A stretch of 64,000 nt of DNA from Rhizobium mesosinicum (GCF_019511345.1 NZ_JAEUAK010000001.1:682001-746000); one strand, 5' to 3'; counted from the first letter of the stretch, positions 36,680 to 46,278 are shown. The notes: a model not told the origin generated them from the sequence alone. Numbers and translations: made by a program.

Positions 36680-37672
36680 TCAGACCTCCATCACCGTCCC
36701 GGCAGCGGCTGCGGCACACAGCCGGCGGGCGAAGGTCGCGATCGCCGTATCCTGCGCGCCGGTCCCGGTGAGATCGCAGATGGTGATATCCGCCTGGCTG
36801 AGGCGGCCGGCAGCCAGTCCGCTCGCCACGGCGCCGAGTTCGGCAGGCTCTGCTTTTTGCCACAGGCCGGCGGCGACGGCGCTTCTAAGCTCGCCCAGCC
36901 TCTCGCACTGGCTGACGCGGTCGCAGATATAGGTGGTTGCTGTAACGAGCGCCTTCGGGTCGATCTCGTTCTTCTCCGACTGATCGGAGCCCATAGCCGT
37001 GATGTGAAGGCCGGGATGAAGCCATTCTGCCTTGAGGATCGGCTGCAACGACGGCGTGGTCGTGACGACCAGCTGGCTTTCGGCTAGCAGCCGCGCCGGA
37101 TCTGCCTCGACCATGGCCTCGATGCCGAGCGTGCTTGCGATATCGTGGGCGCAGATTTCTGCCTTGGCTAGATCTCGGCCCCAGACGAGAACTCTGCCGA
37201 ACGGGCGCACGAGATGGGCAGCTTCGATTTGCAGACGGGCCTGGACACCGGTTCCCATCACTCCGGCCGTCTCGACCTGCGAGGGCGCCAGATGGCGGGC
37301 GGCCACGGCTCCGGCTGCCGCCGTGCGGATATCCGTCAGGTAGCCATTGTCCAATAGCAGCGCTTCGACGAGACCTGTGGTGGCGGAGAAGAGGATCATC
37401 AGACCGTTGAGGCTCGGCAGGCCGATCTTCGGATTGTCGAAAAAACCGGGGCTCACCTTGATGGCGAATCCATCGAAGCCCGGAATATAGGCCGTCTTCA
37501 CGTCGACCTCGCCGTTGACCGCAGGGATCGCCATCGACAGGATCGGCGGCATAATGACGTCACCCGTCGCCAATGCCTTGAAGGCGCCCTCGACGACGTC
37601 GACGACGTCGAGATCGAGACGAACCGCCTTGCGCAGTTCCGTCTCCGTCAGGATCATGATGTCATGCGCCAT
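36680..37672 (-). CDS. eutC: Ectoine utilisation protein EutC (ornithine cyclodeaminase family)
   Basis: A 330-residue member of the ornithine cyclodeaminase/mu-crystallin family with an NAD-binding Rossmann fold (GVMGTGVQARLQIEAA, around residues 138-153) and the substrate-site arginine and lysine region near AIKVSPGF. EutC accompanies EutB in hydroxyectoine-using bacteria; its exact reaction is not settled. Its start overlaps the end of eutB by 11 bases, indicating coupled translation. Confidence 0.88.
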   Translation of the reverse strand: MAHDIMILTETELRKAVRLDLDVVDVVEGAFKALATGDVIMPPILSMAIPAVNGEVDVKTAYIPGFDGFAIKVSPGFFDNPKIGLPSLNGLMILFSATTGLVEALLLDNGYLTDIRTAAAGAVAARHLAPSQVETAGVMGTGVQARLQIEAAHLVRPFGRVLVWGRDLAKAEICAHDIASTLGIEAMVEADPARLLAESQLVVTTTPSLQPILKAEWLHPGLHITAMGSDQSEKNEIDPKALVTATTYICDRVSQCERLGELRSAVAAGLWQKAEPAELGAVASGLAAGRLSQADITICDLTGTGAQDTAIATFARRLCAAAAAGTVMEV

Positions 37673-38681
37673 AGCGCCGTCCTTCCAGAAGAGTGCCGCC
37701 GAGCGTCACTGGCTTGCCCGAGACGATCCGGGTAAAAGTCGGCATGTCGAGATTGCGGCCGGTGAGGATGGTCGCAGCCGGTCCCTCGGGCAGCGCGACC
37801 TTGCCCGAGAGAACCGCGGCAAGGCCGACCACGCTGGCGCCCTCGGCTACCATGCACTCTTCGTGATAGAGCACCTGCATGGCGTAATAGATGTCCGCCT
37901 CGCCGACCAGCACCGTCTCGTCGAGAAGATCCCTGCAAAGATCGAAGGTGAGGCGGTTGTCGAGGCCGATGCCGCCGCCGAGCGAATCGGCAAGGCTTGG
38001 CACCTCTTCCACCTCCACCGGTCTGCCGACGGAAATCGAGGCCACCATCGCAGCCCCCCGGTCCATCGAAATGCCGATCGTGCGGACCTTCGGATTGATG
38101 GCCTTGGCCGCCAGCGCGACCCCGGCCGCAAGCCCGCCGCCGGACAAAGGGATCAGCAGCGAGGCGATATCGGGGCGATCCTCCAGCATCTCCAGCCCGA
38201 TCGTGCCCTGCCCGGCAATCACATCGGCATGATCGAAGGGCGGTATCTCGACGAAGCCTTCTTCCGCACACAGACGGCTGCTTTCGGCCTGCGCGTCGTC
38301 CTGGCTCCGGCCGACGATGCGTATGTCTGCGCCGAGCGCCCGGATGCCGTCGACTTTGGCCCGCGGCACCAGCGACGACATGCAGACGACCGCCTTGATG
38401 CCCCTGGCGCGGGCCGCGTAAGCGACACCGCGGCCGTGATTGCCGGTCGAGCAGCAGACGACACCTCGCGTTTCGGCGGGCAGGCGGGCGATCGCATTGG
38501 CCGCCCCGCGGATCTTGAAGGCGCCGACTGGCTGGGCGATTTCCAGCTTCAGCAGAAAATCGCGTCCCGACTTCCGCGTCATGAAGACGGATGGAACAAG
38601 CGGGGTGCGGACCGCGTCTTTGGCGATCCGGGCGCGCGCCGCCAGCACGTCAGCAAGCGTGATCGGGTCGCGTCCGCTCAT
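37662..38681 (-). CDS. eutB: Hydroxyectoine utilisation dehydratase EutB (threonine dehydratase family)
   Basis: A 339-residue fold-type II PLP enzyme. The Schiff-base lysine is Lys56 in GAFKIRGA, the phosphate loop SGGGLAAG and the cofactor-contact STGNHGRG are intact. EutB is thought to remove the hydroxyl group from the hydroxyectoine-derived intermediate, feeding it into the ectoine route with EutC. The start overlaps the end of ehuA by four bases. A role as ordinary threonine dehydratase is less likely because of its place in the ectoine operon. Confidence 0.88.
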   Translation of the reverse strand: MSGRDPITLADVLAARARIAKDAVRTPLVPSVFMTRKSGRDFLLKLEIAQPVGAFKIRGAANAIARLPAETRGVVCCSTGNHGRGVAYAARARGIKAVVCMSSLVPRAKVDGIRALGADIRIVGRSQDDAQAESSRLCAEEGFVEIPPFDHADVIAGQGTIGLEMLEDRPDIASLLIPLSGGGLAAGVALAAKAINPKVRTIGISMDRGAAMVASISVGRPVEVEEVPSLADSLGGGIGLDNRLTFDLCRDLLDETVLVGEADIYYAMQVLYHEECMVAEGASVVGLAAVLSGKVALPEGPAATILTGRNLDMPTFTRIVSGKPVTLGGTLLEGRRYGA

Positions 38682-39454
38682 TGCGCCTCCGTGACCGCCC
38701 TTAAGAATTGCTGCGTGCGCTCCTTCTGCGGATTGCCGAAGATTTCGGCAGGCGTTCCTTCCTCGTGGATCCTGCCCTTGTCGAAGAAGCAGACACGGTC
38801 GGAGATCTCACGCGCAAAGCGCATTTCATGCGTCACCATCAGCATGGTCAGATCGTGCTCGGATGCGAGCCGGCGAATGACGGTCAGCACCTCCCCGACA
38901 AGTTCCGGATCAAGCGCCGAGGTCGGTTCGTCGAAGAGCATGATGCGCGGGCGCATGGCAAGGGCACGCGCGATGCCGACGCGTTGCTGCTGGCCGCCGG
39001 AAAGCTGGCCGGGAAATTTGTGGGCGTGGTCCGTCAGGCCGACGAGTTGAAGCAGTTCTTCCGCCCGCTCCTTGGCCTCGGTCCTCGACAGACCAAGCAC
39101 CACGCGCGGCGCTTCCATGAGGTTGCGCAGCACCGTCATATGCGGAAACAGATTGAACTGCTGGAAAACCATGCCAAGCTGCTTGCGCATGCCACGCAGG
39201 TGGCTTTCACCGGCTGCCACCAGGGCACCGTTCTTCCGCTCGTGCCACAGCGGATCGCCGCCGACATAGACGGTGCCGCCATTGATCTTTTCGAGCGTCA
39301 TCAGGATGCGCAGCACCGTCGACTTGCCCGAGCCCGAGGGGCCGATTATGGTGACTTTCTCGCCTGGGGAGACGCTGAAATCCAGGTCGTTGATGACGAC
39401 GAAGTCGCCATAGGACTTCTTGACCTTGTCGAAGACAATGACTGGCTCGCTCAT
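38678..39454 (-). CDS. ehuA: Ectoine/hydroxyectoine ABC transporter ATP-binding protein
   Basis: A 258-residue polar-amino-acid-type ABC ATPase with Walker [10 protein letters not shown], signature [14 protein letters not shown], Walker [13 protein letters not shown] and the switch histidine in MVTHEM. A small insert after the Walker A region ([19 protein letters not shown]) is typical of EhuA-like proteins. ATG 39454 overlaps the preceding permease by four bases. The frame stays open far upstream on top of the permease gene, but only this start gives the family's normal N-terminus. Confidence 0.92.
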   Translation of the reverse strand: MSEPVIVFDKVKKSYGDFVVINDLDFSVSPGEKVTIIGPSGSGKSTVLRILMTLEKINGGTVYVGGDPLWHERKNGALVAAGESHLRGMRKQLGMVFQQFNLFPHMTVLRNLMEAPRVVLGLSRTEAKERAEELLQLVGLTDHAHKFPGQLSGGQQQRVGIARALAMRPRIMLFDEPTSALDPELVGEVLTVIRRLASEHDLTMLMVTHEMRFAREISDRVCFFDKGRIHEEGTPAEIFGNPQKERTQQFLRAVTEAQ

Positions 39455-40146
39455 CGTAGCGGGATTCCTCTCTTCGGGAGGTTGATGTCGACATACCGCA
39501 CGAGCGCGGAGGCGAGGATCGTCAGGAGCAGATAGATCCCGCCGACCATCGACAGCGGCACGAGATAGTCGAACGTCTGGTCGCCGATGATCTTGGCGAC
39601 GTTCAGCATCTCGAGCACGGTGACGACCGACAGCACCGGCACATCCTTCATGATCGACACGAGATAATTGCCGAGTGCCGGGATGATCCGCGGAATGGCC
39701 TGCGGCAGGATGATATGGGTAAAAGACCGGTGCGGCGGCAGGTCGAGCGCCTTGGATGCTTCGTGCTGGCCGTGCGGCACCGCATCGATGCCGGCGCGAT
39801 AGACCTCCGACGTATAGGCACTGTATTGGATGCCAAGCGCCAGCGCCCCGGTCATGAAAGCCGGCAGGACGATGCCGTAGTCGGGCAGCACGTAATAGAG
39901 GAAGAACAGCTGCACGAGCAGCGGCGTATCGCGGATGAATTCCGTGACGAAGGTGGCAGGCCAGGAAACGAACCGCGACGGCGCGCCCTTGAGGACGGCG
40001 AGGACCAGCCCGATCACCATGGCGACGAAAAAGCCGAGGATCGAGGCCTCGATGGTGACGACGAGCCCGCGCAGCAATATCGGCAGGATCGAGAGCGCAA
40101 AGGCCAGCTCGCCGTGGGTCGTATCCCATTCATATCCGAACAGCAT
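39451..40146 (-). CDS. ehuD: Ectoine/hydroxyectoine ABC transporter permease
   Basis: A 231-residue HisM-type permease with about five helices and the EAA loop ([20 protein letters not shown], about residues 135-155). It begins four bases after the first permease gene and overlaps the ATPase gene by four. It would form the membrane channel with EhuC. Confidence 0.9.
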   Translation of the reverse strand: MLFGYEWDTTHGELAFALSILPILLRGLVVTIEASILGFFVAMVIGLVLAVLKGAPSRFVSWPATFVTEFIRDTPLLVQLFFLYYVLPDYGIVLPAFMTGALALGIQYSAYTSEVYRAGIDAVPHGQHEASKALDLPPHRSFTHIILPQAIPRIIPALGNYLVSIMKDVPVLSVVTVLEMLNVAKIIGDQTFDYLVPLSMVGGIYLLLTILASALVRYVDINLPKRGIPLR

Positions 40147-40150
40147 CCGG

Positions 40151-40822
40151 CTACCTCCTCACGCCGCGCCAGCGGCCAAGCGCGTTTTCGAGCATGCGCA
40201 TGGCAAGCGACAGGACAAGCGCCATGCCGAAATACATGAACAGGATGATCGTGTAGATCGTGGTGGAATCCTGATAGAAGTTGCGCAGCTGTTCGGCCTT
40301 GAAGGCAAGATCGGCGAGGCTGACGAGCGAGACGAGCGCCGTGTCCTTGAGGTTCTGGACCGCCAGATTGGAAAAACTGGGCATCATTTCCGGAACCGCC
40401 TGCGGCAACGCCACCCGGAAAAGCGTCTGACGCGAGGTGAAGTTCAGCGCAGTTGCCGCCTCGTACTGATTGCGGCTGACAGCCTCAATCGCGCCGCGAA
40501 CCACCTCGGCACCATAAGCGCCGACGTTAAGCGCAAGCGCCAGAACCCCGGCTGCGACCGGCGGCAGACGAAGGTCGAGACCCACCATATCTCCTGCGAT
40601 CGGCAGCGCGAAATAGAGCCAGAACAGCTGGACCAGAAGCGAGGTGCCGCGAAAGACCTCGATATAGACGATCGAGAAACCCCTGATGAACCAGTTGCCG
40701 GACAGCTTCCCGATGCCGAACAGGAACGAGAATAGTCCGCCGAGTATCGTCGAATAGACGGTGAGTTCGATGGTGATCCAGGCACCCTCCATGAGAGGGC
40801 CGAGATAGTCCGTCCAGTGCAT
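40151..40822 (-). CDS. ehuC: Ectoine/hydroxyectoine ABC transporter permease
   Basis: A 223-residue HisQ/HisM-type permease with about five helices and the conserved loop ALNFTSRQTLFRVALPQAVP. ATG 40822 is chosen because it begins the standard family N-terminus (MHWTDYLGPLMEGAWITIEL) with GGGA about ten bases upstream; an ATG 33 bases earlier lacks a ribosome site. It lies about 107 bases after the binding-protein gene, the usual gap that allows excess binding protein. Confidence 0.9.
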   Translation of the reverse strand: MHWTDYLGPLMEGAWITIELTVYSTILGGLFSFLFGIGKLSGNWFIRGFSIVYIEVFRGTSLLVQLFWLYFALPIAGDMVGLDLRLPPVAAGVLALALNVGAYGAEVVRGAIEAVSRNQYEAATALNFTSRQTLFRVALPQAVPEMMPSFSNLAVQNLKDTALVSLVSLADLAFKAEQLRNFYQDSTTIYTIILFMYFGMALVLSLAMRMLENALGRWRGVRR

Positions 40823-40929
40823 CCGCAGCGTTTCCCGTCGTTTAAGGTGGCTCATATCGAAACGGCAGCGGCCGGAGCTTAGCGAAATCCGCCCCGGCCA
40901 GCCGTATCGACCGATGCAATCCGTGCGGA

Positions 40930-41790
40930 TTACATAGCGCAGAGCTCCTTGGTCGTCTTGGCCGACGAACCTTCGATGTCTGCCGGGGTAAAGCCGTAGC
41001 TGGAGAGGATCTTCTTCCACTCATCGGTCTTCTTGAAGGCTTCGAGTTCCTTGTTGAACGCATCGCGCAGATCGGTGGAACTGGAGTTGAAGTTGAAGCC
41101 GCCCCAGCTTCGCACTTCCTTGCCATCGACGACCGGGTCTTTGAACTTATCGACGATCTGGACCTTGTCGCTCTTGCCGGCAAGTTCGCTTGCGGTCAGG
41201 CCGGTCGCCGCATAGGCATCGGCGCGGCCGGTCGAGACGGTCGAGATCGCGTCGGAATTGGCGGCGATCGTGACGATGTTGGCTTCCGGCACCCCAAGCG
41301 CCTGCATCATGTGAAGCTGGTCGGCACCGGCCATGATCGCCACCTTCATGCCTTCCTTGGCAAAATCGGAATAGCCGCTCAGACCCTTCGGGTTGCCCTT
41401 GGCGACCAGCAGGCCCTCGCCGTAGGACGTATTGGGCTCGGAATAGATGACCTTCTGGCAGCGTTCGGGCCGGATCGCCATCTCGCTCGCCGTCATGTCG
41501 AAGCGATTGGCCTGCAGGCCGGGGATCAGCGAGGAGAAGTTGGTAACGACCCACTGGATGTTATCGGCCGAAATGCCGAGCTTGCCGAGCACGGCCGTCG
41601 CAACGTCGGGGCCTGCTCCCTTTGCAGACCCGCTGGGGTCCATAAAGCCATAGGGAATTTCGTTGGCGACCGCGACGCGGATGAAGCCGCGATCCTGCAC
41701 TTCCTTCAGCGTGACTGCACCCGCCACCGAGGCGCCGACGGAGACGAGGATTGCCGTCGCCAACGCCGCTTTGAACATGCTCCGTTTCAT
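40930..41790 (-). CDS. ehuB: Ectoine/hydroxyectoine periplasmic binding protein
   Basis: A 286-residue family-3 binding protein with a signal peptide at residues 1-25 (MKRSMFKAALATAI then ASVAGA). The mature part opens VTLKEVQDRGFIRVAVANEIPYGFMDPSG, close to EhuB of Sinorhizobium, which binds ectoine and hydroxyectoine with aromatic residues. ATG 41790 has GGGAG upstream. It is the first gene of the long leftward operon, so its promoter lies in the 180 bases shared with the divergent ectoine hydrolase gene. Confidence 0.92.
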   Translation of the reverse strand: MKRSMFKAALATAILVSVGASVAGAVTLKEVQDRGFIRVAVANEIPYGFMDPSGSAKGAGPDVATAVLGKLGISADNIQWVVTNFSSLIPGLQANRFDMTASEMAIRPERCQKVIYSEPNTSYGEGLLVAKGNPKGLSGYSDFAKEGMKVAIMAGADQLHMMQALGVPEANIVTIAANSDAISTVSTGRADAYAATGLTASELAGKSDKVQIVDKFKDPVVDGKEVRSWGGFNFNSSSTDLRDAFNKELEAFKKTDEWKKILSSYGFTPADIEGSSAKTTKELCAM

Positions 41791-41838
41791 TCGTTTGCTC
41801 CCGTTTTTGTCTGCTGGTTCCACATGTGTTTTCTTATA

Positions 41839-41931
41839 TTGTACACAACAGCATCTAGTTTACGGCCGTGTCAATATTTTTCTTGCAATTTCTTACCGAA
41901 TATAGCCTCATTCCCGAGTACCTGTACACAA
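41839..41931. promoter_or_regulatory. Paired operator-like repeats in the divergent ectoine promoter
   Basis: TTGTACACAA (41839-41848) and CTGTACACAA (41922-41931) are direct copies of the nine-base core TGTACACAA, 83 bases apart, one near each gene start in the 180-base divergent region. Each is a near-palindrome of the TTGT-N2-ACAA type bound by many FCD-class GntR regulators, and such a regulator is encoded at 44352. The spacing is close to eight DNA turns, which would allow looping. A perfect CACATGTG palindrome also lies at 41821-41828. Confidence 0.6.
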
Positions 41932-41970
41932 ATCCAGCATTTGCCTAATTCGTTGACTTTCGGAGGACCG

Positions 41971-43155
41971 ATGATCGCCAAGCGCCTTCCCTTCTCGCGG
42001 GACGAGTTTTCCCGCCGGCTCACAAAAACCCGTGCCGCGATGGCAGCAAAGGGGATCGACGTTCTCTTCGTCGAGGATCCCTCGAACATGGCCTGGCTGA
42101 CGGGCTATGACGGCTGGTCCTTCTACGTGCATCAGGGCGTCATCGTCTTTCACGACGAGGACCCGATCTGGTGGGGTCGCAGGCAGGACGCGAACGGCGC
42201 TTACCGCACCGTCTGGATGGACGACGGCCAAGTGACTTTCTACGCAGACAATTACGTGCAGTCGACCGAGCGACATCCGATGCAGACGCTCGCGGCGATC
42301 CTGCGCGAAAAAGGGTATGGGGCCAAACGGGTCGGCCTCGAATTCGATAACTACTATTTCTCCGCCAAGGCCTATCTGACGCTGAAGGACGAACTGCCGG
42401 CGGCCGATCTCATCGATGCGACCGCCCTCGTCAACTGGCAGCGCACCGTCAAGAGCGGCGAAGAGATCGCCTTCATGCGCAAGGCCGCCCGCATTTCCGA
42501 AAAGATCGTCGACGGCATCGTCGAACGCATGCGGCCGGGACTGAAAAAGAACGAACTCGTCGCCGACATCCTCGGCGACGCCGTGCGCGGGACGGACGAC
42601 GCCTGGGGCGATTACGCCGCAATCGTCCCCCTTTTGCCGAGCGGATCCGATGCTGCCGCCCCGCACCTGACCTGGGACGGTCGCGAGACGGAAAGCGGAA
42701 CGGCTACCTTTTTTGAGATCGCCGGCTGCTACCGCCGCTATCACGTGCCCTTCTGCCGGACGGTCTTCCTCGGCACACCGCCGGCCTTTTTGCTCGAGGC
42801 CGAAAAAGCCCTCGTGGAGGGGTTGGAAGCAGGCCTGGAAGCGGCACGTGCCGGCAATCGCGCCTGCGATATCGCCAATGCCCTTGCTGCCCCGCTCGAA
42901 CGCGCCGGCATCGAGCGCGGCGCGCGCTGCGGCTATCCTGTCGGCCTTTCCTATCCGCCGGACTGGGGCGAACGCACGATCTCGTTGCGCGAAGAGGATC
43001 AGACCGTGCTGCAGCCGGGCATGACCTTCCACTTCATGCCGGGGCTCTGGATGCAGGATTGGGGCATGGAGATCACCGAGACCATCCTCATCCGCGAAAA
43101 CGGCGCGGCCGAGTGCCTGTGCGAGCGGCCGCGCAAGCTGTTCGTCAAGGATTGA
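41971..43155 (+). CDS. doeA: Ectoine hydrolase (DoeA/EutD)
   Basis: A 394-residue protein of the creatinase/M24 pita-bread fold. The N-terminal domain (about 1-165) and the C-terminal catalytic domain (MRKAARISEKIVDGIVERMRPG onward) are both present, and HVPFCRTVFLG and MEITETILI mark the active-site end. DoeA/EutD opens the ectoine ring to N-alpha-acetyl-2,4-diaminobutyrate. The ATG at 41971 follows CGGAGGACCG; the frame stays open upstream only across the promoter and the antisense of ehuB. It is divergent from the ehu operon and three bases before an M20 deacetylase gene. Confidence 0.9.
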   Translation: MIAKRLPFSRDEFSRRLTKTRAAMAAKGIDVLFVEDPSNMAWLTGYDGWSFYVHQGVIVFHDEDPIWWGRRQDANGAYRTVWMDDGQVTFYADNYVQSTERHPMQTLAAILREKGYGAKRVGLEFDNYYFSAKAYLTLKDELPAADLIDATALVNWQRTVKSGEEIAFMRKAARISEKIVDGIVERMRPGLKKNELVADILGDAVRGTDDAWGDYAAIVPLLPSGSDAAAPHLTWDGRETESGTATFFEIAGCYRRYHVPFCRTVFLGTPPAFLLEAEKALVEGLEAGLEAARAGNRACDIANALAAPLERAGIERGARCGYPVGLSYPPDWGERTISLREEDQTVLQPGMTFHFMPGLWMQDWGMEITETILIRENGAAECLCERPRKLFVKD

Positions 43156-43158
43156 TGC

Positions 43159-44313
43159 ATGTCGCTTGAAGCAACCCGATCGATTTTAACCGATCTCATC
43201 GCCTTTCCGACCGTTTCGGCAGACAGCAATCTGACGCTGATCGACTATGCTGCCGAACGGCTGAGCCATTCCGGTGCGCGTGTTTTTCTGATGAAGGACG
43301 CGACCGGCCTCAAGGCAAACCTCTTTGCCTCGATAGGCCCGGACTGTGATGGCGGTATCGTTCTGTCCGGCCACACAGATGTCGTGCCTGCCGATGAGAG
43401 CGAGTGGCAGTCCGATCCGTTTTCGGCGCGCGAGGCCGATGGCCTGATCTATGGACGCGGCGCCTGCGACATGAAGGGGTTCATTGCCGCAGCACTTGCC
43501 ATGGCGCCCGACTATGCGAGCCTGAACCTCAAAAGACCCATTCACTTCGCTTTCACTTACGACGAGGAAGTGGGCTGTCTCGGCGGCCAGCAGCTCGTTT
43601 CCGAGTTGGCGCGCCGGGGGATCAAGCCTTCTGTCGCCATCATCGGCGAGCCCACCGACATGCGGATCATCGAGGGCCACAAAGGCTGCTACGAATATAC
43701 GACCGAGTTTATCGGCCTGGAGGGTCACGCATCCAATCCCGATCTCGGGGTCAACGCGATCGAATATGCGGTGCGCTATATCGGTCGGCTCCTGGAGATC
43801 GGCGGCGAGCTTCGCCAATCTACGCCGTCAAGCCCCTTCACACCCCCTTGGACGACGATACAGACCGGACGGATCGAAGGTGGAAAGGCGCGTAACGTGA
43901 TTGCCGGTCATTGCGCCGTCGAATGGGAAATGCGCCCGGTGCGAGGGGCCGATGTCGATTATGTGAAACGTCGCATTGCCACCTATTGCGAGGAAGTGCT
44001 TCTGCCCGCGATGCGTGCGGTTTCACCGTCAGCCTGCATCCATACCCATGTCGTCGGCGAGATCGACGGGCTGGAACCTGTGACCGACAACGAAGCACGC
44101 GCCATCGTTTCGGCTCTGACGGGCGCAACGACGGCCGATGTTGTCTCTTTCGGAACGGAAGCCGGGCTTTTCCAGAAACTTGGCATTTCCACCGTCGTTT
44201 GCGGTCCGGGCTCGATCGATCAGGCCCACAAGCCGGACGAATTCATCAGTTGCACGCAGTTGAAGGCGTGCCTGGATATGCTAAGCGGATTGAAGCAGAG
44301 GCTCACCACCTGA
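43159..44313 (+). CDS. ArgE-like M20 deacetylase, likely N-alpha-acetyl-diaminobutyrate deacetylase
   Basis: A 384-residue M20 metallopeptidase of the acetylornithine deacetylase class. Metal and catalytic residues are in place: His72 and Asp74 in SGHTDVVP, Asp104 in GRGACDMKGF, and Glu136-Glu137 in DEEVGC, with GEPTDMRIIEGHKG marking the ArgE subgroup and a late histidine in IDQAHKPDEF. It starts three bases after the ectoine hydrolase stop, the position normally held by eutE/doeB, which belongs to another fold (aspartoacylase type). The ectoine-derived substrate is one carbon shorter than acetylornithine, so replacement of DoeB by this enzyme is a reasonable inference. A true arginine-pathway role is the alternative. 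Confidence 0.88.
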   Translation: MSLEATRSILTDLIAFPTVSADSNLTLIDYAAERLSHSGARVFLMKDATGLKANLFASIGPDCDGGIVLSGHTDVVPADESEWQSDPFSAREADGLIYGRGACDMKGFIAAALAMAPDYASLNLKRPIHFAFTYDEEVGCLGGQQLVSELARRGIKPSVAIIGEPTDMRIIEGHKGCYEYTTEFIGLEGHASNPDLGVNAIEYAVRYIGRLLEIGGELRQSTPSSPFTPPWTTIQTGRIEGGKARNVIAGHCAVEWEMRPVRGADVDYVKRRIATYCEEVLLPAMRAVSPSACIHTHVVGEIDGLEPVTDNEARAIVSALTGATTADVVSFGTEAGLFQKLGISTVVCGPGSIDQAHKPDEFISCTQLKACLDMLSGLKQRLTT

Positions 44314-44351
44314 GGAAGGCGACGGTGCAGCCGTTGGAGGGTCAGCTCACC

Positions 44352-45083
44352 ATGCAGGATCAGGGGACGAAAGTCGACGAGGCAATGGCGAGATCGGCAA
44401 AGCCGGCCGGAACCGATGAAACGCAGGTCAATGCTGCGCGCGAGCGCTTCCAGCGGATTTATTCGATCCTTAGAAGCCGTATCTGCATGCTCGATTATCC
44501 ACCGGGCACCCGCCTGAGCGAGGAAGCGCTCGCTGCCGAATTCGGCATCAGCCGCACGCCGGTGCGCCGTGTTCTGGGCTGGCTGGAATCGCAAGGGCTT
44601 CTGCGTTCGGTTCAAGGCGTCGGTACGATCGTCACCGATGTCGAGATCGGTGCTTTCGCCCAGGTCTACCAGCTGAGAATGGAGCTTGCCGAGCTCGTGG
44701 GCAAGCTCTCGCCCGTCCCGCCGAGCGAGGAGACGATCCGCCTTTTCCACGAACTTGAGGCGCGTGGCGTCGAGTTGGTTGCCCGTCCGGATCCGCGAAA
44801 TTTCGCCCAGCTCAACATCGATTTTTTCCACGCGCTCATGCGCCTGACCGAAAACGAACCGCTGCGGGAGATCTCCGAACGCCTGTATTATCAGACTGCC
44901 CGCATCTGGCTGAAGTCCATTTCGCATATGGATCTTGCCGAAGAAGTCGCAGTCTTCGCACGCGAGATCGCCGAAATCCGCACCGCTGTCGAAATCGGCG
45001 ACGTCAGCGCTGCCGCCTATATCCGCCGCTCCCATATTTCCATGAGCTTCGTGCGCCTCAGCACCACATCCGCCCTGCGATAA
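44352..45083 (+). CDS. GntR-family (FCD) regulator of the ectoine locus
   Basis: A 243-residue GntR regulator with an N-terminal winged helix (about residues 30-95, including PPGTRLSEEALAAEFGISRT) and an FCD effector domain in the rest. ATG 44352 is used; an in-frame GTG at 44325 with GGAAGG upstream is equally plausible. It lies 38 bases after the deacetylase gene on the same strand, so it is co-transcribed with the degradation genes. Many ectoine clusters use EnuR, a GntR-MocR fusion; this one is a different GntR subclass. Paired TGTACACAA sites in the divergent promoter are its likely targets. Confidence 0.88.
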   Translation: MQDQGTKVDEAMARSAKPAGTDETQVNAARERFQRIYSILRSRICMLDYPPGTRLSEEALAAEFGISRTPVRRVLGWLESQGLLRSVQGVGTIVTDVEIGAFAQVYQLRMELAELVGKLSPVPPSEETIRLFHELEARGVELVARPDPRNFAQLNIDFFHALMRLTENEPLREISERLYYQTARIWLKSISHMDLAEEVAVFAREIAEIRTAVEIGDVSAAAYIRRSHISMSFVRLSTTSALR

Positions 45084-45231
45084 AAGCAGGAATGCCGCAG
45101 GCCTTTTGCGCTGGCCAGGAGAAAGCTCGAGTCAGCTGGTTGCTGCAGTCTGATAGGATTGTTCCAAAAAAGGAATTTGGTATCGCCAGAGGCCGTGAAG
45201 GAACCTTTTCATCCGATATCGCTTAAGCAGC

Positions 45232-46209
45232 ATGATCAAATTCATGCTCGTCAGCGGCTTCATATCGCTTGCAATCTACGGCGTCGGCAACGCGCAACCA
45301 CTTGCGGCCGAGACCATCAATGACGCGTCGATCGGCGACATCTCCCCAGACCCTCCGAAAGAAAGATCGACGACGCCGGATCCGGCAATCATCCATCTTC
45401 AGGTTCTGCTGGACCGCGCCGGCGCCTCACCCGGCGTGATCGACGGCTTCTACGGTGAAAACGTCGTCAAGGCGATTGCCGGCTTCGAGATCATGCAGCG
45501 TCTTCCGGTTGACGGAAAGCCCGATCCGCAGATGCTCTCCCGGCTGCAGGACGATCAACAGGTGATCGGTTCCTATGTCATTGCGCAGGATGATGCCGCC
45601 GATCTCGTCGAGACCATTCCGAAGGATTACGCCAAGCAAGCGAGGATGAAACATCTCGGCTACACGAGCGTCGCCGAGCGGCTGGCCGAGCGCTTTCATA
45701 TGGACATCGATCTTTTGAAGGCATTGAACCACGGCGCCCGATTCGATCCGGGCGAAACAATTTCGGTTACGGTCATTGGCGCGCCAAGAATGGGGAAGGT
45801 CAAGCATATCGAGGCTCGCCGCAAAAGCGGCGAGGTGCTGGCCTTTGCCGACGACGGATCTGTTCTTGCAGTCTACCCGGCGACGATCGGCAGCGAAGAT
45901 AATCCCTCACCGACAGGTCACCACAAGGTAAACGGCGTCGCCCGAAATCCCAAATACACCTACAATCCCAAGATCAATTTTCAGCAGGGTCACAACAAGC
46001 AGCTCCTGAAATTGCCAAGCGGACCCAATAACCCGGTGGGGACAGTCTGGATCGACCTCTCCGAGCCGACCTATGGCATCCATGGAACGCCGGAGCCTTC
46101 GCTGATCGACAAGGCTGGTTCGCACGGCTGCGTGCGGCTGACCAACTGGGATGTCGAGGAGCTTGCCGGAATGGTGAAGCCCGGCGTCGTCGTCGACTTC
46201 GTCGACTGA
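45232..46209 (+). CDS. L,D-transpeptidase (YkuD) with peptidoglycan-binding domain
   Basis: A 325-residue cell-wall enzyme. A signal peptide spans about residues 1-26; a PG_binding_1 domain follows (LQVLLDRAGASPGVIDGFYG, 56-75); the YkuD catalytic domain is C-terminal, with His284 in HGTPEP and the catalytic cysteine Cys300 in SHGCVRL. Such enzymes make 3-3 peptidoglycan cross-links, prominent in Rhizobiales, or attach proteins to the wall. It stands alone between the ectoine regulator and the convergent polysaccharide gene, with a strong hairpin after the stop. Confidence 0.92.
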   Translation: MIKFMLVSGFISLAIYGVGNAQPLAAETINDASIGDISPDPPKERSTTPDPAIIHLQVLLDRAGASPGVIDGFYGENVVKAIAGFEIMQRLPVDGKPDPQMLSRLQDDQQVIGSYVIAQDDAADLVETIPKDYAKQARMKHLGYTSVAERLAERFHMDIDLLKALNHGARFDPGETISVTVIGAPRMGKVKHIEARRKSGEVLAFADDGSVLAVYPATIGSEDNPSPTGHHKVNGVARNPKYTYNPKINFQQGHNKQLLKLPSGPNNPVGTVWIDLSEPTYGIHGTPEPSLIDKAGSHGCVRLTNWDVEELAGMVKPGVVVDFVD

Positions 46210-46253
46210 GCGATTTTCCGACCGAACGGGAAGCGGGCGAAACACTTTGAAGA

Positions 46254-46274
46254 AGCCCGGCGCAAAGCCGGGCT
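46254..46274. terminator. Hairpin between the transpeptidase and polysaccharide genes
   Basis: AGCCCGGC and GCCGGGCT form a perfect eight-base stem around GCAAA in the 69 bases between two convergent genes. On the minus strand it is followed by TTCTTC, so a shared, weakly T-tailed terminator is likely. Confidence 0.65.
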
Positions 46275-46278
46275 CCGA

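Noticed and set aside
44325..44351. An upstream GTG start for the GntR regulator
   Set aside because: It has a plausible ribosome site, but the first nine residues are not part of the conserved domain; the ATG was kept and the alternative noted in the entry.
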